The notes beneath the pieces were generated by a model. The model searched no databases, was not told the DNA's origin, and saw nothing but the letters and a program-made list of their open reading frames with translations. Positions 34,912 through 46,540 of a stretch of DNA of 46,540 nt are shown here, in pieces. Both the position numbers and the translations under genes were made by a program. Source of the DNA: Thermaerobacillus caldiproteolyticus (GTDB lineage: Bacteria; Bacillota; Bacilli; Bacillales; Anoxybacillaceae); NCBI RefSeq assembly GCF_013761245.1, contig NZ_JACDUT010000017.1, positions 1 through 46,540 of the forward strand, written 5' to 3'. Numbering within the stretch: position 1 is the stretch's first letter; the number at the start of each line of letters is the position of its first letter.

Positions 34912-35557
34912 CTTGAACCTTCCCTTCCTTTAAAGCTCTGATTTCGTTTCGTAATTTTTCAATTTCTGCCTCTAGCTCTTTTAACCGATCAGCAACTGGG
35001 TCTGGTAAATCGGTATGATTTAAATCTTTTTTCACTTTGACCCCGTTACGTACGACCACCCGTCCTGGGATCCCCACTACTGTCGAGTTTGGTGGTACAT
35101 CTTTTAATACTACAGATCCCGCCCCTATTTTTGAATTCTCTCCAATCGTAATGGAACCCAATACTTTTGCTCCTGCCGAAATCAAACAGTTGTCTTTAAT
35201 CGTTGGATGCCGCTTGCCCTTCTCTTTCCCTGTCCCGCCTAATGTGACTCCTTGGTAAACCGTCACGTTATCACCAATTTCACATGTTTCCCCTATCACG
35301 ACACCCATGCCATGGTCGATAAAAAAGCGCCGACCAATTTTCGCACCGGGGTGAATTTCAATGCCTGTGAAAAAACGGCTAATTTGCGAGATCAGTCTCG
35401 CAATAAAGTAAAATTTCCGTTTATACAACGCATGGGCAATGCGATGAGCCCAAATCGCATGAAGCCCTGAATACGTAAGAATGACCTCTAAATAACTTCT
35501 TGCTGCTGGATCTTGCTCAAAAATTACTTCAATATCTTCTTTTAATGTTTTAAACAT
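34889..35557 (-). CDS. cysE: Serine O-acetyltransferase
   Basis: CysE makes O-acetylserine from serine and acetyl-CoA, the committed step to cysteine. The 222-residue protein has an N-terminal helical domain (residues 1-65) and a left-handed beta-helix of hexapeptide repeats from [22 protein letters not shown] onward, including the catalytic His-Asp pair region. The C-terminal tail is predicted helical/coiled ([20 protein letters not shown]). GGAGGGAGG precedes the ATG. It is under a cysteine T-box. Confidence 0.97.
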   Translation of the reverse strand: MFKTLKEDIEVIFEQDPAARSYLEVILTYSGLHAIWAHRIAHALYKRKFYFIARLISQISRFFTGIEIHPGAKIGRRFFIDHGMGVVIGETCEIGDNVTVYQGVTLGGTGKEKGKRHPTIKDNCLISAGAKVLGSITIGENSKIGAGSVVLKDVPPNSTVVGIPGRVVVRNGVKVKKDLNHTDLPDPVADRLKELEAEIEKLRNEIRALKEGKVQDEQHSAL

Positions 35558-35598
35558 AATCCTCCCTCCATTTTAACAACATGAATTAGAAACATACT

Positions 35599-35635
35599 AA
35601 AAGAGCGTCTCTGTGTTGATCACACAGAGACGCTC
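35599..35635 (-). terminator. T-box terminator before cysE
   Basis: A perfect 13-bp stem GAGCGTCTCTGTG/CACAGAGACGCTC with a 7-base loop, followed by TTTT. Part of its 5' arm (CTCTGT) is shared with the antiterminator helix. Confidence 0.92.
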
Positions 35636-35858
35636 AAATAGCGCGGTTCCACTCTGTTTAGCTAAACGATTTGTTTAGCTCACTCGAATCTGATAACGGA
35701 AGGACATCCGCTCCATTCTACTACAGAACGTCTCTGGTTCGAAAGGAGGCTCCGAGGGGCATTTCAAAAACATCGAACATGAATCACTTCCAGCCAAGGT
35801 GATTCTCTCTGTAATGCCAATGTTTTTTACTTCTCCTCGTCAACGCTTTACGTGCTAT
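35599..35858 (-). ncRNA. T-box leader, cysteine type
   Basis: The 338-base gltX-cysE gap holds a T-box. Stem I starts near AGGAGAAGTAA; the S-turn GAA is followed by A and then TGC, a Cys codon, as specifier (about 35759-35766). A stem of 8 bp, AGCTAAAC/GTTTAGCT, lies at 35660-35680. The conserved T-box TGGAACCGCG is at 35642-35651. ACAGAG before it can pair with CTCTGT to form the antiterminator, competing with the terminator. Specifier identity agrees with cysE-cysS downstream. Confidence 0.93.
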
Positions 35859-35895
35859 TTACTTTTTTTAGTATATTATCAAATAAACAAAATGG

Positions 35896-37356
35896 TTAAC
35901 GAATCGCTTTTTCTAAACGGCTCACAACTTTTTCTTTTCCTAATAGTTGGATAGCGAGAGGAAGTTCAGGACCATGGGTTTGTCCCGTTGTTGCGACCCG
36001 AATCGGCATAAATAATTTTTTCCCTTTTTGTCCCGTTGCTTTTTGCACCGACTTAATCGCTGCCTTAATGCCATCGACTGTAAACGGCTCTAACTGCTTA
36101 ATTTCTTCTAAAAATGCCTTGAGCACTTCTGGAACTTGTTCCTCTGCTAATACTTCTTTTGCTTCCTCATTATACTCAATCTCTTCCTTAAAGAACAGCT
36201 CGGATAGTTCCACAATTTCGGCTCCATAGCTCATTTGCTCCTGATATAAAGCGATCAAGTTACGAGCCCATTCTCGCTGCTGTTCGCTCATCTGTTCCGG
36301 CAAACGTCCCGCTTTAATTAAGTGAGGAAGAGATAGCTCTACCAATCGGTCTAAATCAAGCTTTTTGATATATTGGTTATTCATCCATGTCAACTTTTGC
36401 TTATCAAACATCGAAGGAGATTTCGATAAGCGTGATACATCAAATATACGGATTAGCTCTTCTTTCGTAAAAATTTCTTCTTCCCCTTCTGGTGACCAGC
36501 CTAACAGTGCAAAGAAATTAAACATCGCTTCCGGCAAGTAACCGAGCTCTTTATATTGTGAAACAAATTGGATGATTGACTCATCGCGTTTAGATAATTT
36601 CTTACGATTTTCGTTTACGATTAACGTTAAATGCGCGTACGTTGGCGCTTCCCAACCGAAGTATTCATAAATCATGAGCTGCTTTGGTGTATTCGATAAA
36701 TGCTCTTCACCACGGAATACATGGGTAATTTTCATTAAATGGTCATCAATGACAACGGCAAAATTATATGTTGGAATGCCATTGGCTTTGACAATAACCC
36801 AATCGCCGATATCTTTTGATTCAAATGACACTTTCCCGCGCACCATATCTTCAAACTCGTACACTTTTCCTTCCGGCACTTTAATGCGAACCGTATACGG
36901 TTTTCCTTCCGCTTCGAACTGCGCCACTTGCTCTGGGGTTAAATGGCGGCACTTTCCGCTATATTGTGGAGCCGCAATCCCTGCTGCTTTTTGCGCTTCA
37001 CGCTCTTGCTCTAATTCTTCAGGCGTGCAGAAACATTTATACGCATATCCTTTCTCTAATAGTTCGTTCACGTATTGACGATATATATCGAGGCGCTCTG
37101 TTTGCCGGTAAGGGCCGTACCCGCCGTCTTTGTCAATCGACTCGTCATACTCAATTCCCAACCATTTTAAATTCTCGAGCTGGGACTGTTCTCCGCCTTC
37201 TACGTTCCGCTCGATATCGGTATCCTCGATTCGAACAATAAATTTCCCGTTGTGATGACGAGCAAATAAATAATTGAATAGAGCCGTTCTAGCTCCACCA
37301 ATATGTAAATGGCCTGTTGGACTCGGCGCATATCGTACTCTGACTTCTTGTGACAT
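35896..37356 (-). CDS. gltX: Glutamyl-tRNA synthetase
   Basis: Class I synthetase, 486 residues from the ATG at 37356 (GGAGGG about 10 bases upstream). The HIGH-type motif HLHIG is at residues 16-20 and KLSKR at 253-257. As in other bacilli it probably charges both tRNA-Glu and tRNA-Gln, the latter corrected by GatCAB; that is family knowledge. An extended -10 promoter lies upstream and the cysteine T-box begins about 40 bases after its stop. Confidence 0.97.
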   Translation of the reverse strand: MSQEVRVRYAPSPTGHLHIGGARTALFNYLFARHHNGKFIVRIEDTDIERNVEGGEQSQLENLKWLGIEYDESIDKDGGYGPYRQTERLDIYRQYVNELLEKGYAYKCFCTPEELEQEREAQKAAGIAAPQYSGKCRHLTPEQVAQFEAEGKPYTVRIKVPEGKVYEFEDMVRGKVSFESKDIGDWVIVKANGIPTYNFAVVIDDHLMKITHVFRGEEHLSNTPKQLMIYEYFGWEAPTYAHLTLIVNENRKKLSKRDESIIQFVSQYKELGYLPEAMFNFFALLGWSPEGEEEIFTKEELIRIFDVSRLSKSPSMFDKQKLTWMNNQYIKKLDLDRLVELSLPHLIKAGRLPEQMSEQQREWARNLIALYQEQMSYGAEIVELSELFFKEEIEYNEEAKEVLAEEQVPEVLKAFLEEIKQLEPFTVDGIKAAIKSVQKATGQKGKKLFMPIRVATTGQTHGPELPLAIQLLGKEKVVSRLEKAIR

Positions 37357-37401
37357 TGTCAATGACCCTCCAATAATCAAACTATGTACCGTTATTTTAA
37401 C

Positions 37402-37410
37402 ATTATATCA
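37402..37410 (-). promoter_or_regulatory. Putative gltX promoter, extended -10
   Basis: TATAAT (37402-37407) with TG and one base before it lies in the short ispF-gltX gap. No good -35 at standard distance, so moderate support. Confidence 0.45.
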
Positions 37411-37429
37411 GTACAAAGTTCAAAACAGA

Positions 37430-37906
37430 TTATTTCTTCTGTAATAAAACGACCGCTTGAGCGGCAATTCCTTCTTCGCGACCAGTGAAACCCAGCTTTT
37501 CTGTTGTCGTCGCTTTTACGTTGACTTGAGACAACTCTCCTTCTAGCAGTTGAGCAATTCTTTCTTTCATTTTCTCAATATGCGGAGCCATTTTCGGCTT
37601 TTGTGCGATGATCGTACAGTCGATATTCACAAGTTCATATCCTTCTTGCTTCACTAACTTCCATACATGCTGCAAAAGCAAAGCGGAATCAGCATCCTTA
37701 TACTGTTCATCAGTGTCAGGAAAATGCGTTCCAATATCTCCTGCGCCAATCGCTCCTAAACAAGCATCGGCAATCGCATGTAATAACACATCCGCATCAG
37801 AATGTCCGAGCAACCCTTTTTCATAAGGAATGTGAATACCTCCAATGATGAGAGGGCGCCCCTCTACTAACTGATGAACATCGAATCCTTGACCAATCCG
37901 AAACAT
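37430..37906 (-). CDS. ispF: 2-C-methyl-D-erythritol 2,4-cyclodiphosphate synthase
   Basis: IspF closes the cyclodiphosphate ring in the MEP pathway to isoprenoids. The 158-residue product begins [19 protein letters not shown]; the zinc ligands Asp and His in GFDVH and the histidine of [13 protein letters not shown] are present. The ATG at 37906 follows GGAG; the longer reading to 37939 overlaps ispD and is rejected. The gene follows ispD by 17 bases. Confidence 0.97.
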   Translation of the reverse strand: MFRIGQGFDVHQLVEGRPLIIGGIHIPYEKGLLGHSDADVLLHAIADACLGAIGAGDIGTHFPDTDEQYKDADSALLLQHVWKLVKQEGYELVNIDCTIIAQKPKMAPHIEKMKERIAQLLEGELSQVNVKATTTEKLGFTGREEGIAAQAVVLLQKK

Positions 37907-37923
37907 ATATTCACTCCTCTTCT

Positions 37924-39728
<1,805 letters not shown>

Positions 39729-39841
39729 TTCTTCACCTCCTCTACTACATTATAAACAGTTTCCATTGTTTGAAACCAATTATAACGACAGTTTTTAATC
39801 TTTTTTAAACATTTGATACACATTTGTAACCTTTCTATCAA

Positions 39842-41221
39842 TTACTTGCTTCCTAATGTGTATTCAAGCGCTTCGGCAACGTGAGACACGCCGATGATTT
39901 CTACTCCTGCTGGTACATTCCATCCGCCTACATTGTTTTTTGGAATAATAATACGATGAAATCCTAATTTTACTGCTTCCTGTACGCGTTGTTCAATGCG
40001 GGAAACGCGGCGGACTTCCCCTGTTAAGCCGACTTCACCGATAATAACATCATAAGGATTCGTAGGCTGATCACGAAAACTGGAGGCAATGCTTACAGCA
40101 ATCGCTAAATCAATCGCAGGTTCATCCAATTTGACGCCGCCTGCCACTTTTAAGTAAGCATCTTGGTTTTGGAGAAGTAGCCCGACGCGTTTTTCAAGTA
40201 CTGCCATTAACAAAGAGACGCGGTTATGGTCTATTCCCGTCGCCATTCTCCGCGGATTTCCAAAACTCGTCGGTGAAATTAATGCTTGAATTTCTACTAA
40301 CACAGGCCGGGTTCCTTCCATAGAGGCAACAACTGTCGACCCTGCCGCTCCTCGTGAACGCTCCTCTAAAAATACTTCGGACGGATTCTCCACTTCCAAT
40401 AAACCGGTTTCTCTCATCTCAAAAATGCCAATTTCATTGGTGGAACCAAAGCGGTTTTTTACCGCTCGTAAAATGCGGTACGTATGATGACGTTCCCCTT
40501 CAAAATAAAGCACGGTATCAACCATATGCTCTAAAATTCTCGGTCCGGCAATTGCCCCCTCTTTTGTCACATGACCGACGATAAAAATGGCAATCCCTTT
40601 TGTCTTCGCGATTTTCATTAGCTCTGCTGTGCATTCGCGCACTTGGGACACACTTCCGGGAGCTGACGTAATTTCCGAACGATACACCGTTTGAATTGAA
40701 TCAATAACGACAAAGGCAGGATTGATTACCTCAATCGCCTCCGCAATATATTCTAAATCCGTCTCTGCTAACACATACAATTCATTAGATGAAACATGAA
40801 GGCGATCTGCCCGTAATTTCGTTTGTTTGACCGATTCTTCACCAGATATATATAACACTTTATTTTGTTTCATCGCGAGTTGTGCCGAAACTTGCAAAAG
40901 AAGCGTTGATTTTCCGATCCCTGGATCACCGCCAATTAAGACAAGGGAGCCTCTGACAATGCCCCCGCCTAACACGCGGTTCAATTCAGACAGATCTGTT
41001 TGTATGCGCGGCTCTTGTGTTGTCGTCACTGTGGTAATCGGTACCGGCTTAGAAATTGTATCGGGAGACGAATGAACGAACACTCCCCTCGTTGTTGGTT
41101 TTGCTCGCTCTACTTCCTCTACCATAGAATTCCATGTATAACATCCCGGACATCTTCCCATCCATTTGACCGACTCGTACCCGCATTCTTGACAAACAAA
41201 CTTTGTTTTTTTCTTTCCCAT
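39842..41221 (-). CDS. radA: DNA repair protein RadA
   Basis: RadA is a RecA-like helicase acting on recombination branch intermediates. The 459-residue protein has the N-terminal zinc finger Cys10, Cys13, Cys24, Cys27, the Walker A motif GGDPGIGKS at residues 97-105, the RadA-specific KNRFG motif at 255-259 and the C-terminal Lon-like domain. It begins 82 bases after clpC, beyond a strong terminator, with no convincing promoter of its own, so it may depend on readthrough. disA, its usual downstream partner, is missing. Confidence 0.97.
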   Translation of the reverse strand: MGKKKTKFVCQECGYESVKWMGRCPGCYTWNSMVEEVERAKPTTRGVFVHSSPDTISKPVPITTVTTTQEPRIQTDLSELNRVLGGGIVRGSLVLIGGDPGIGKSTLLLQVSAQLAMKQNKVLYISGEESVKQTKLRADRLHVSSNELYVLAETDLEYIAEAIEVINPAFVVIDSIQTVYRSEITSAPGSVSQVRECTAELMKIAKTKGIAIFIVGHVTKEGAIAGPRILEHMVDTVLYFEGERHHTYRILRAVKNRFGSTNEIGIFEMRETGLLEVENPSEVFLEERSRGAAGSTVVASMEGTRPVLVEIQALISPTSFGNPRRMATGIDHNRVSLLMAVLEKRVGLLLQNQDAYLKVAGGVKLDEPAIDLAIAVSIASSFRDQPTNPYDVIIGEVGLTGEVRRVSRIEQRVQEAVKLGFHRIIIPKNNVGGWNVPAGVEIIGVSHVAEALEYTLGSK

Positions 41222-41256
41222 TTATCTTATTTCCTTTCCTAACCAAAAATTACCAT

Positions 41257-41294
41257 AAAAGAAAAGGTATGCGCCAACGGGTTGCCGCATACCT
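41257..41294 (-). terminator. Intrinsic terminator after clpC
   Basis: AGGTATGCG pairs with CGCATACCT (9 bp), with an inner CAAC/GTTG, followed by TTTCTTTT. It lies within 10 bases of the clpC stop and should limit transcription into radA. Confidence 0.88.
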
Positions 41295-41303
41295 CAGAGG
41301 TTA

Positions 41304-43739
41304 TTAAACTGTCTGCCCAGATAAAATAACAAACTGTCCGTCTTTTACATCGACAACAACCTTCTGCCCTTTTCCGATCGTTCCTTTTAGCAACTCTTCA
41401 GATAGGCGATCTTCAATATGCTTTTGCAGCGCCCGGCGCAATGGACGTGCACCGTATTCAGGATCATATCCTTGTTCAGCAATTTTTTCGATCGCTGCTT
41501 GAGTCAATTCTAAATCAATGTCTTGTTCTTTTAAGCGTTTGATAAGCTGTTCTGCCATTAGCTTCACGATTTGGGTTAAATGTTGTTTTTCTAATGAATG
41601 GAACACAATAATCTCATCAATACGGTTTAAAAATTCTGGACGGAACGCTTTTTTCAACTCGTCCATGACTTTTTCTTTCATGTCTTTGTATTTTTGGGTT
41701 TCGTCTTGAACATTAAAGCCGACATATTTATTTCGTTTTAGCGCATCGGCACCAACATTTGACGTCATAATCACAATGGTATTGCGAAAATCAACCGTTC
41801 TGCCTTTAGAATCCGTTAGGCGACCATCTTCTAATACTTGTAAAAGAATATTAAATACATCCGGATGGGCTTTTTCCATCTCATCTAACAAAACGACCGA
41901 ATATGGTTTACGGCGTACTTTTTCAGTTAACTGACCACCTTCTTCGTATCCTACGTATCCAGGAGGTGAACCAACAAGACGAGACGTTGAGTGTTTCTCC
42001 ATATATTCAGACATGTCAATCCGAATTAAAGCATCTTCATCACCAAACATTGCTTCTGCTAACGCTCTTGCCAGCTCTGTTTTTCCTACACCTGTTGGGC
42101 CCAAGAAAATAAACGAACCAATTGGGCGCTTCGGATCTTTTAATCCCGCACGAGCGCGACGCACCGCCTTCGCTACTGCTTTCACTGCTTCTTCTTGACC
42201 GATGACACGCGAATGTAAAATCTCCTCTAACTTCAATAACCGTTCTGTTTCCGTTTGTGCTAATTTTGCCACTGGGATTCCTGTCCAGCTTGATACAACC
42301 ATCGCGATATCTTCAACCGTTACTTCTGAATTTTCTTGACCTTGTTTTTCTTTCCACGCTCGTTTCGTTTCTTCAAGCTGCTCGCGCAAACGTTGCTCAG
42401 TATCGCGCAATGAAGCGGCTTTTTCGAATTCTTGGCTTTGAACAGCGGCATCTTTTTCTTTGCGAACTTCCTCTAATTTTTGTTCAAGCTCCTTTAAGTT
42501 TGGCGGAGTGGTAAATGAGCGAAGGCGCACCTTTGAGCAAGCCTCATCAATTAAGTCAATCGCTTTATCTGGGAGGAAACGATCTGTAATGTAACGATCC
42601 GATAATTTCACCGCTTGAACAATAGCCTCATCGGAAATCGACACGCGATGATGCGCTTCATAACGGTCACGCAATCCTTTTAAAATTTGGATTGATTCTT
42701 CTACCGTTGGCTCATCGACATAAATCGGTTGGAAACGGCGTTCTAACGCAGCGTCTTTTTCGATATATTTGCGATATTCATCTAATGTTGTTGCCCCGAT
42801 ACATTGTAATTCTCCGCGAGCGAGAGACGGTTTCAAAATGTTGGAAGCATCAATTGCTCCTTCTGCGCCACCTGCACCAATCAAGGTGTGAAGCTCGTCA
42901 ATAAACAAAATAATATTTCCAGCTTGTCGAATTTCATCCATCACTTTTTTTAAACGATCTTCAAATTCACCGCGATATTTTGTACCGGCAACCACTGTTC
43001 CCATATCGAGCGTCATCACTCTCTTATCGCGAAGTGTTTCCGGTACTTCATTGTTTACGATTTGTTGCGCTAATCCTTCTGCAATCGCTGTTTTTCCAAC
43101 GCCGGGCTCCCCGATTAAAACAGGATTATTTTTCGTGCGTCGGCTTAATACTTCAATGACACGTTGAATTTCTTTGCTTCTACCAATGACCGGATCCAAG
43201 CTACCTTCCCGAGCGATTGCTGTTAAATCGCGCGCAAGACTATCCAATGTTGGCGTACTCACATGGGAAGCGGCTCCACCTTGATGACCGGAAACGGACT
43301 CGTTGCTTCCAAGCAGCTGAAGAACTTGTTGACGAGCCTTATTGAGACTTACTCCTAAATTGTTAAGAACGCGCGCAGCGACACCTTCTCCCTCACGAAT
43401 TAATCCAAGCAAAATATGTTCTGTCCCTACATAAGAATGCCCTAGTTTTCTTGCTTCATCCATGGAAAGCTCGATGACTTTTTTGGCACGCGGCGTATAA
43501 TGAATCGTTTGGGAGGATTCATGCCCACGACCAATTAGCGCTTCCACCTCTTTTTGAATTTTATCAGGCCCTAATCCTAAAGCCGTTAACGCTTTCGCGG
43601 CAATGCCTTCTCCTTCACGAATCAATCCTAATAAAATATGCTCCGTCCCAATATTATTATGCCCAAGGCGTACGGCTTCTTCCTGTGCTAAAGCTAACAC
43701 TTTTTGCGCCCGTTCCGTAAATCTGCCGAACATCATCAT
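41304..43739 (-). CDS. clpC: ATP-dependent protease ATPase subunit ClpC
   Basis: ClpC unfolds substrates for ClpP and recognises McsB-phosphorylated arginine. The 811-residue Hsp100 protein has two N-terminal Clp-N repeats (about residues 5-145), the first AAA domain with Walker A GEPGVGKT at 210-217, a middle UVR/coiled region with [13 protein letters not shown], and the second AAA domain with GPTGVGKTE at about 550. Three ATG codons in a row begin the gene; the one used is uncertain (43739, 43736 or 43733). The start overlaps the mcsB stop. Confidence 0.98.
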   Translation of the reverse strand: MMMFGRFTERAQKVLALAQEEAVRLGHNNIGTEHILLGLIREGEGIAAKALTALGLGPDKIQKEVEALIGRGHESSQTIHYTPRAKKVIELSMDEARKLGHSYVGTEHILLGLIREGEGVAARVLNNLGVSLNKARQQVLQLLGSNESVSGHQGGAASHVSTPTLDSLARDLTAIAREGSLDPVIGRSKEIQRVIEVLSRRTKNNPVLIGEPGVGKTAIAEGLAQQIVNNEVPETLRDKRVMTLDMGTVVAGTKYRGEFEDRLKKVMDEIRQAGNIILFIDELHTLIGAGGAEGAIDASNILKPSLARGELQCIGATTLDEYRKYIEKDAALERRFQPIYVDEPTVEESIQILKGLRDRYEAHHRVSISDEAIVQAVKLSDRYITDRFLPDKAIDLIDEACSKVRLRSFTTPPNLKELEQKLEEVRKEKDAAVQSQEFEKAASLRDTEQRLREQLEETKRAWKEKQGQENSEVTVEDIAMVVSSWTGIPVAKLAQTETERLLKLEEILHSRVIGQEEAVKAVAKAVRRARAGLKDPKRPIGSFIFLGPTGVGKTELARALAEAMFGDEDALIRIDMSEYMEKHSTSRLVGSPPGYVGYEEGGQLTEKVRRKPYSVVLLDEMEKAHPDVFNILLQVLEDGRLTDSKGRTVDFRNTIVIMTSNVGADALKRNKYVGFNVQDETQKYKDMKEKVMDELKKAFRPEFLNRIDEIIVFHSLEKQHLTQIVKLMAEQLIKRLKEQDIDLELTQAAIEKIAEQGYDPEYGARPLRRALQKHIEDRLSEELLKGTIGKGQKVVVDVKDGQFVILSGQTV

Positions 43740-44824
43740 TCATCATCCTCCATTGCTTTTTTCTCTTCCATTTTTAAACGTTCACGAATTAATGTTGCTC
43801 TAAGAACATCCCGTTCCTCTGGTCTTAACGCTCCCCCTGCATATTGTTGCAAACAGCCCGGCTGCGTTAGAATCATGAGCTCATTTAAAATGTTGCGCGA
43901 AATGTTTTTAATATATCCTAAATCGATTCCTAAGCGTACATCAGACAAACATTGTGCGGCTTCTTTAGACTCAATGACCCGACTATTCGCTAATATCCCG
44001 TAAGAACGGAAGACTCTGTCTTCTAATTGTATGTTTAAAGTTTTGACTAATGCCTCTCTTGCCATTCTTTCCTGGGCAATTAACTGTTGAACAACACTTT
44101 TTAAATCTTCAACAATATCCTCTTCTGATTTTCCTAATGTGATTTGGTTAGATATTTGAAAAATATTCCCCAATGCTTCACTGCCTTCTCCATACGTTCC
44201 TCGTACGACTAACCCAAGCTGGTTAATCGCTGGAATAATCCGATTCATTTGTTGTGTTAAAATGAGAGCAGGAAGATGCATCATCACAGAGGCACGCAAC
44301 CCTGTACCTACGTTTGTAGGACAACTTGTTAAATAACCTCTTTTTTCATCAAATGCATAATTGACATGCGCTTCAATCCAATCATCAAGCCCATTAGCTA
44401 CTTGTAACGCTTCCGTTAATTGAAATCCAGGAAATAAACATTGAATACGAATATGGTCTTCTTCATTAATCATAATGCTTACTTCTTCGTTTTCAGAAAG
44501 CAAGCATGCTCCAAATGGCGAATCTTCTGCTAAATGGGGACTAATTAAATGTTTTTCTACCAATACCCTTTTTTCAATTGGCTGAAGTTCATTCATTTTT
44601 AAAAGTTCAAATCGTCCAATTGAATGATACAATTGATTTGAAAAAGTATTTTCAAACAACTCGACAATTTGCTGTGCTTCTGTAGGGTTAAAAACAGTCG
44701 GAAATCGAAAATCAGCGATGTTTCTTGCTAATCGAATTCGGCTGCTTAGCACAATATCGGAATCAGGTCCTTCTTGACTCATCCAAGAGCTGACCGCTGT
44801 ATTCAAAAATTTCTCAAGCGACAT
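43736..44824 (-). CDS. mcsB: Protein arginine kinase McsB
   Basis: McsB phosphorylates arginines, marking proteins for ClpCP and inactivating CtsR. The 362-residue protein belongs to the guanido phosphotransferase family: SSRIRLARN near residues 27-35 binds ATP, and the catalytic cysteine region SCPTNVGTG is at 167-175 with [16 protein letters not shown] before it. The ATG at 44824 is chosen over a GTG at 44854 that lacks a ribosome-binding site. It lies 4 bases after mcsA and overlaps clpC. Confidence 0.96.
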   Translation of the reverse strand: MSLEKFLNTAVSSWMSQEGPDSDIVLSSRIRLARNIADFRFPTVFNPTEAQQIVELFENTFSNQLYHSIGRFELLKMNELQPIEKRVLVEKHLISPHLAEDSPFGACLLSENEEVSIMINEEDHIRIQCLFPGFQLTEALQVANGLDDWIEAHVNYAFDEKRGYLTSCPTNVGTGLRASVMMHLPALILTQQMNRIIPAINQLGLVVRGTYGEGSEALGNIFQISNQITLGKSEEDIVEDLKSVVQQLIAQERMAREALVKTLNIQLEDRVFRSYGILANSRVIESKEAAQCLSDVRLGIDLGYIKNISRNILNELMILTQPGCLQQYAGGALRPEERDVLRATLIRERLKMEEKKAMEDDE

Positions 44825-44828
44825 AAGA

Positions 44829-45377
44829 TTACAGATCCCCCTCTCCACGTTCACTTAGCTGAGACTCAAGAGCGCGAATCTGGTCACGAACTTCGGCCGC
44901 TTTTTCAAACTCCTCCTTAACTATTAGCTCTTGGAGTTTTTGCTTTAATTGATTAAGTTGTTTTCGAATATGAATCGTACCACCAGTGCGTCTTGGGATC
45001 TTTCCAGCATGCGTAGTGTTGCCGCTATGAAGCCGTCTCAGTATTGGTTGTAACTGGCGTGAGAATGTATAATAACAATGGGAACAACCAAATCTTCCTA
45101 TTTTTGTAAATTGTTCATACGTCATATTACAGCGCTCACATTGTAAAATGTTAGGGCTTTGAAACGCGCTCGGCTTCGCTTCTGTTATCGGAGATTGGAG
45201 ATTAAGTAAACCGGCTAACAAGTTATTAATAGAGAAGCCTGTATTGTCAGGAAACATAAACATTTCCCCACGCTCTTGGGCACAGTGCTCACAAAGGTGA
45301 AATTCTGTCTTTTCGCCATTGATAATTTTGGTAAAATGCATCGTTGCCGGTCTTTGTTTACACTCTTGACATATCAA
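44829..45377 (-). CDS. mcsA: McsB activator McsA
   Basis: McsA is a zinc protein that activates McsB kinase. The 182-residue product begins [17 protein letters not shown]. Paired cysteines at 3/6, 29/32, 80/83 and 98/101 form two zinc sites, and a UVR-like domain lies near the C-terminus ([20 protein letters not shown]). The start is TTG at 45377 with AGAGGTG upstream; B. subtilis McsA begins at the equivalent residue. The GTG at 45386 overlaps the ribosome-binding site. Confidence 0.95.
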   Translation of the reverse strand: MICQECKQRPATMHFTKIINGEKTEFHLCEHCAQERGEMFMFPDNTGFSINNLLAGLLNLQSPITEAKPSAFQSPNILQCERCNMTYEQFTKIGRFGCSHCYYTFSRQLQPILRRLHSGNTTHAGKIPRRTGGTIHIRKQLNQLKQKLQELIVKEEFEKAAEVRDQIRALESQLSERGEGDL

Positions 45378-45393
45378 TGTTTTCACCTCTCCC

Positions 45394-45855
45394 CTATTTA
45401 TATTTCAATGATATTAACATCGCTTTTAACATTCGGGCTCTTAACTCATCGCGCTGCGGTAAATCAATATACAGTACCGAACGATCCATAACACTGAGCA
45501 TAATGTTCGCTTCACGCTCTGAAATTACTTTTTCCTCCACTAAACGACGAATAATATCTTCAGCATTGGATTGGCTAATCCGATGTTGGATGAGCTCCAA
45601 CAGCTGATCAATTAATTGCGCCTCACTTTTTGTTTTTACTTTCATAATTCGAATGTATCCGCCACCGCCACGCTTGCTCTCAACAATATATCCTCGTTCT
45701 AATGTAAAACGTGTATTGATGACATAGTTAATCTGTGAAGGAACACATTGAAATTTATCGGCAATTTCACTTCGCTTAATTTCTACAATTTCTTTATCAC
45801 TCATATTTAGTACTTGTTTTAAATATTGTTCAATGATATCAGAGATATTTCGCAC
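45394..45855 (-). CDS. ctsR: Transcriptional repressor CtsR
   Basis: CtsR represses class III heat-shock genes. The 153-residue product begins MRNISDIIEQYLKQVL with a GTG at 45855, 7 bases from AAGGAGG. The N-terminal helix-turn-helix is followed by the winged loop with Gly63-66 (KRGGGGYIRI), the heat sensor; Arg62 is present, a residue phosphorylated by McsB in Geobacillus. It represses its own operon through the box at 45884-45901. Confidence 0.97.
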   Translation of the reverse strand: MRNISDIIEQYLKQVLNMSDKEIVEIKRSEIADKFQCVPSQINYVINTRFTLERGYIVESKRGGGGYIRIMKVKTKSEAQLIDQLLELIQHRISQSNAEDIIRRLVEEKVISEREANIMLSVMDRSVLYIDLPQRDELRARMLKAMLISLKYK

Positions 45856-45883
45856 TCTACCTCCTCCTTGCATACGCAGTTGA

Positions 45884-45901
45884 CTTTGACTATATTTGAC
45901 C
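45884..45901 (-). promoter_or_regulatory. CtsR operator
   Basis: On the minus strand GGTCAAATATAGTCAAAG is a tandem heptad (GGTCAAA, 3 bases, AGTCAAA), the CtsR box. It overlaps the expected transcription start, just below the -10. A third partial half (GTCAA) follows. Confidence 0.92.
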
Positions 45902-45909
45902 TTACCTTT

Positions 45910-45938
45910 ACTATATAGCGAATTGAAGAAAAATGCAA
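45910..45938 (-). promoter_or_regulatory. ctsR operon promoter
   Basis: A -35 TTGCAT (45933-45938) and -10 TATAGT (45910-45915) lie 17 bases apart immediately upstream of the CtsR box. Confidence 0.75.
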
Positions 45939-46387
45939 GAAAGTAACAAATTAATGCCAATAATATGATTGCCGTTTTTGAAAAAAATGAAACAAAAACA
46001 CGCCAATAAATAGGCTAATTCTCTAATATTTTTTAAAATCCTCTGGATATTTACAAATTTTCTTACATAAGGCACAATCTCAAACAAACAGAATTCTTTT
46101 CTAGAATGAACAGTAACATATCTTATCACCTAACACACAGAATCTTTTTCGCCAAGACATTTACGAACAATAAGCCAGGCGAAAAAAGGATGCTGCTTCA
46201 TGCAAAAGTCTATGTTCTCGATCAGTCAAAACTTATCTACATTTTATAACGACAAGTTGGTTTTAAGCATCTGCTACAGCTCATTAATAAATTATCCAAC
46301 ATACATAAAAATTGGTTACTGTAATTAGCCCATAAACAAAATATAATGCTCTTATTTAATTGAGCACAACAATAAAACAAATTACAA
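45939..46387. other. AT-rich stretch without a recognised gene
   Basis: About 450 bases between the ctsR promoter and the rrn terminator. A 72-codon minus-strand reading (45911-46129) overlaps the ctsR promoter and has no ribosome-binding site. The only structure I see is the inverted repeat at 46144-46188 and a small TGCTC/GAGCA hairpin near 46348-46367. No tRNA gene is seen. Confidence 0.6.
46144..46188. repeat. Inverted repeat with reversed T/A flanks
   Basis: TTTTTCGCC (46145-46153) and GGCGAAAAA (46178-46186) are a perfect 9-base inverted repeat around 24 bases. Both strands read T-run, stem, A-run, the opposite of an intrinsic terminator, so it is not one. Its role is unknown. Confidence 0.6.
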
Positions 46388-46430
46388 ACAAAAAAGCATG
46401 TCCCACAAATTTTATAAACAGGACATGCTT
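46388..46430 (-). terminator. rRNA operon terminator
   Basis: AAGCATGTCC and GGACATGCTT form a perfect 10-bp stem with a 17-base loop, followed by a U tract, 16 bases after the 5S 3' end. Confidence 0.9.
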
Positions 46431-46445
46431 CCCTAATAAAATAAA

Positions 46446-46540
<95 letters not shown>

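Noticed and set aside
45911-46129. Possible 72-codon gene upstream of ctsR
   Set aside because: It overlaps the ctsR promoter, starts at a GTG with no ribosome-binding site, and has an AT-driven hydrophobic composition.
46144-46188. Reading the inverted repeat as a bidirectional terminator
   Set aside because: On both strands the T-run precedes and the A-run follows the stem, the wrong polarity.

Overview
The window is a block of core housekeeping genes from a Bacillaceae chromosome. Every protein gene lies on the minus strand, so the biological reading order runs from 46540 down to 1. Gene order matches the classical Bacillus subtilis rrn-ctsR to rpoA segment almost gene for gene. The proteins look like those of the Geobacillus/Anoxybacillus thermophile group; that genus-level placement is from memory of the families, not from a search. 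The right edge falls inside a 5S rRNA gene and the left edge inside codon 25 of rpoA. This suggests a complete contig rather than an arbitrary cut.

In transcription order: (1) 5S rRNA 3' part and rrn terminator, then about 450 bases without a gene. (2) The CtsR-controlled stress operon ctsR-mcsA-mcsB-clpC, a terminator, then radA and yacL; disA, which sits between these two in B. subtilis, is absent. (3) ispD-ispF of isoprenoid synthesis, then gltX. (4) A cysteine-type T-box leader controlling cysE-cysS, followed by mrnC, rlmB and rae1 (RNA processing and translation quality control), then sigH. (5) rpmG-secE-nusG, rplK-rplA, the L10 leader with rplJ-rplL, and the methyltransferase ybxB. (6) rpoB-rpoC, then the str operon rplGB-rpsL-rpsG-fusA-tuf. 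(7) The S10-spc-alpha cluster from rpsJ to rpoA, including secY, adk, map, infA and rpmJ.

Together the genes supply RNA polymerase core, much of the ribosome, elongation and initiation factors, protein export (SecY, SecE), Met removal, nucleotide balance (Adk), and protein and DNA quality control. Control is visible as good SigA-type promoters, most with 17-base spacers, a CtsR operator, a T-box, an L10 attenuator and several intrinsic terminators. Many less standard intergenic hairpins are also present.

I do not see a new multi-gene system, mobile element, CRISPR array, prophage or tRNA gene. The points most worth checking are an in-frame stop in essential rpoA only 10 bases from the window edge, the missing disA, a promoter with a terminator immediately behind it before nusG, an unusual nusG ribosome-binding site, and structured RNA between rpoB/rpoC, rpsG/fusA, fusA/tuf, rplB/rpsS and before rplK. 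Several essential genes start with TTG or GTG, and start sites were corrected accordingly. All promoters and RNA structures were found by eye, without folding or alignment tools.
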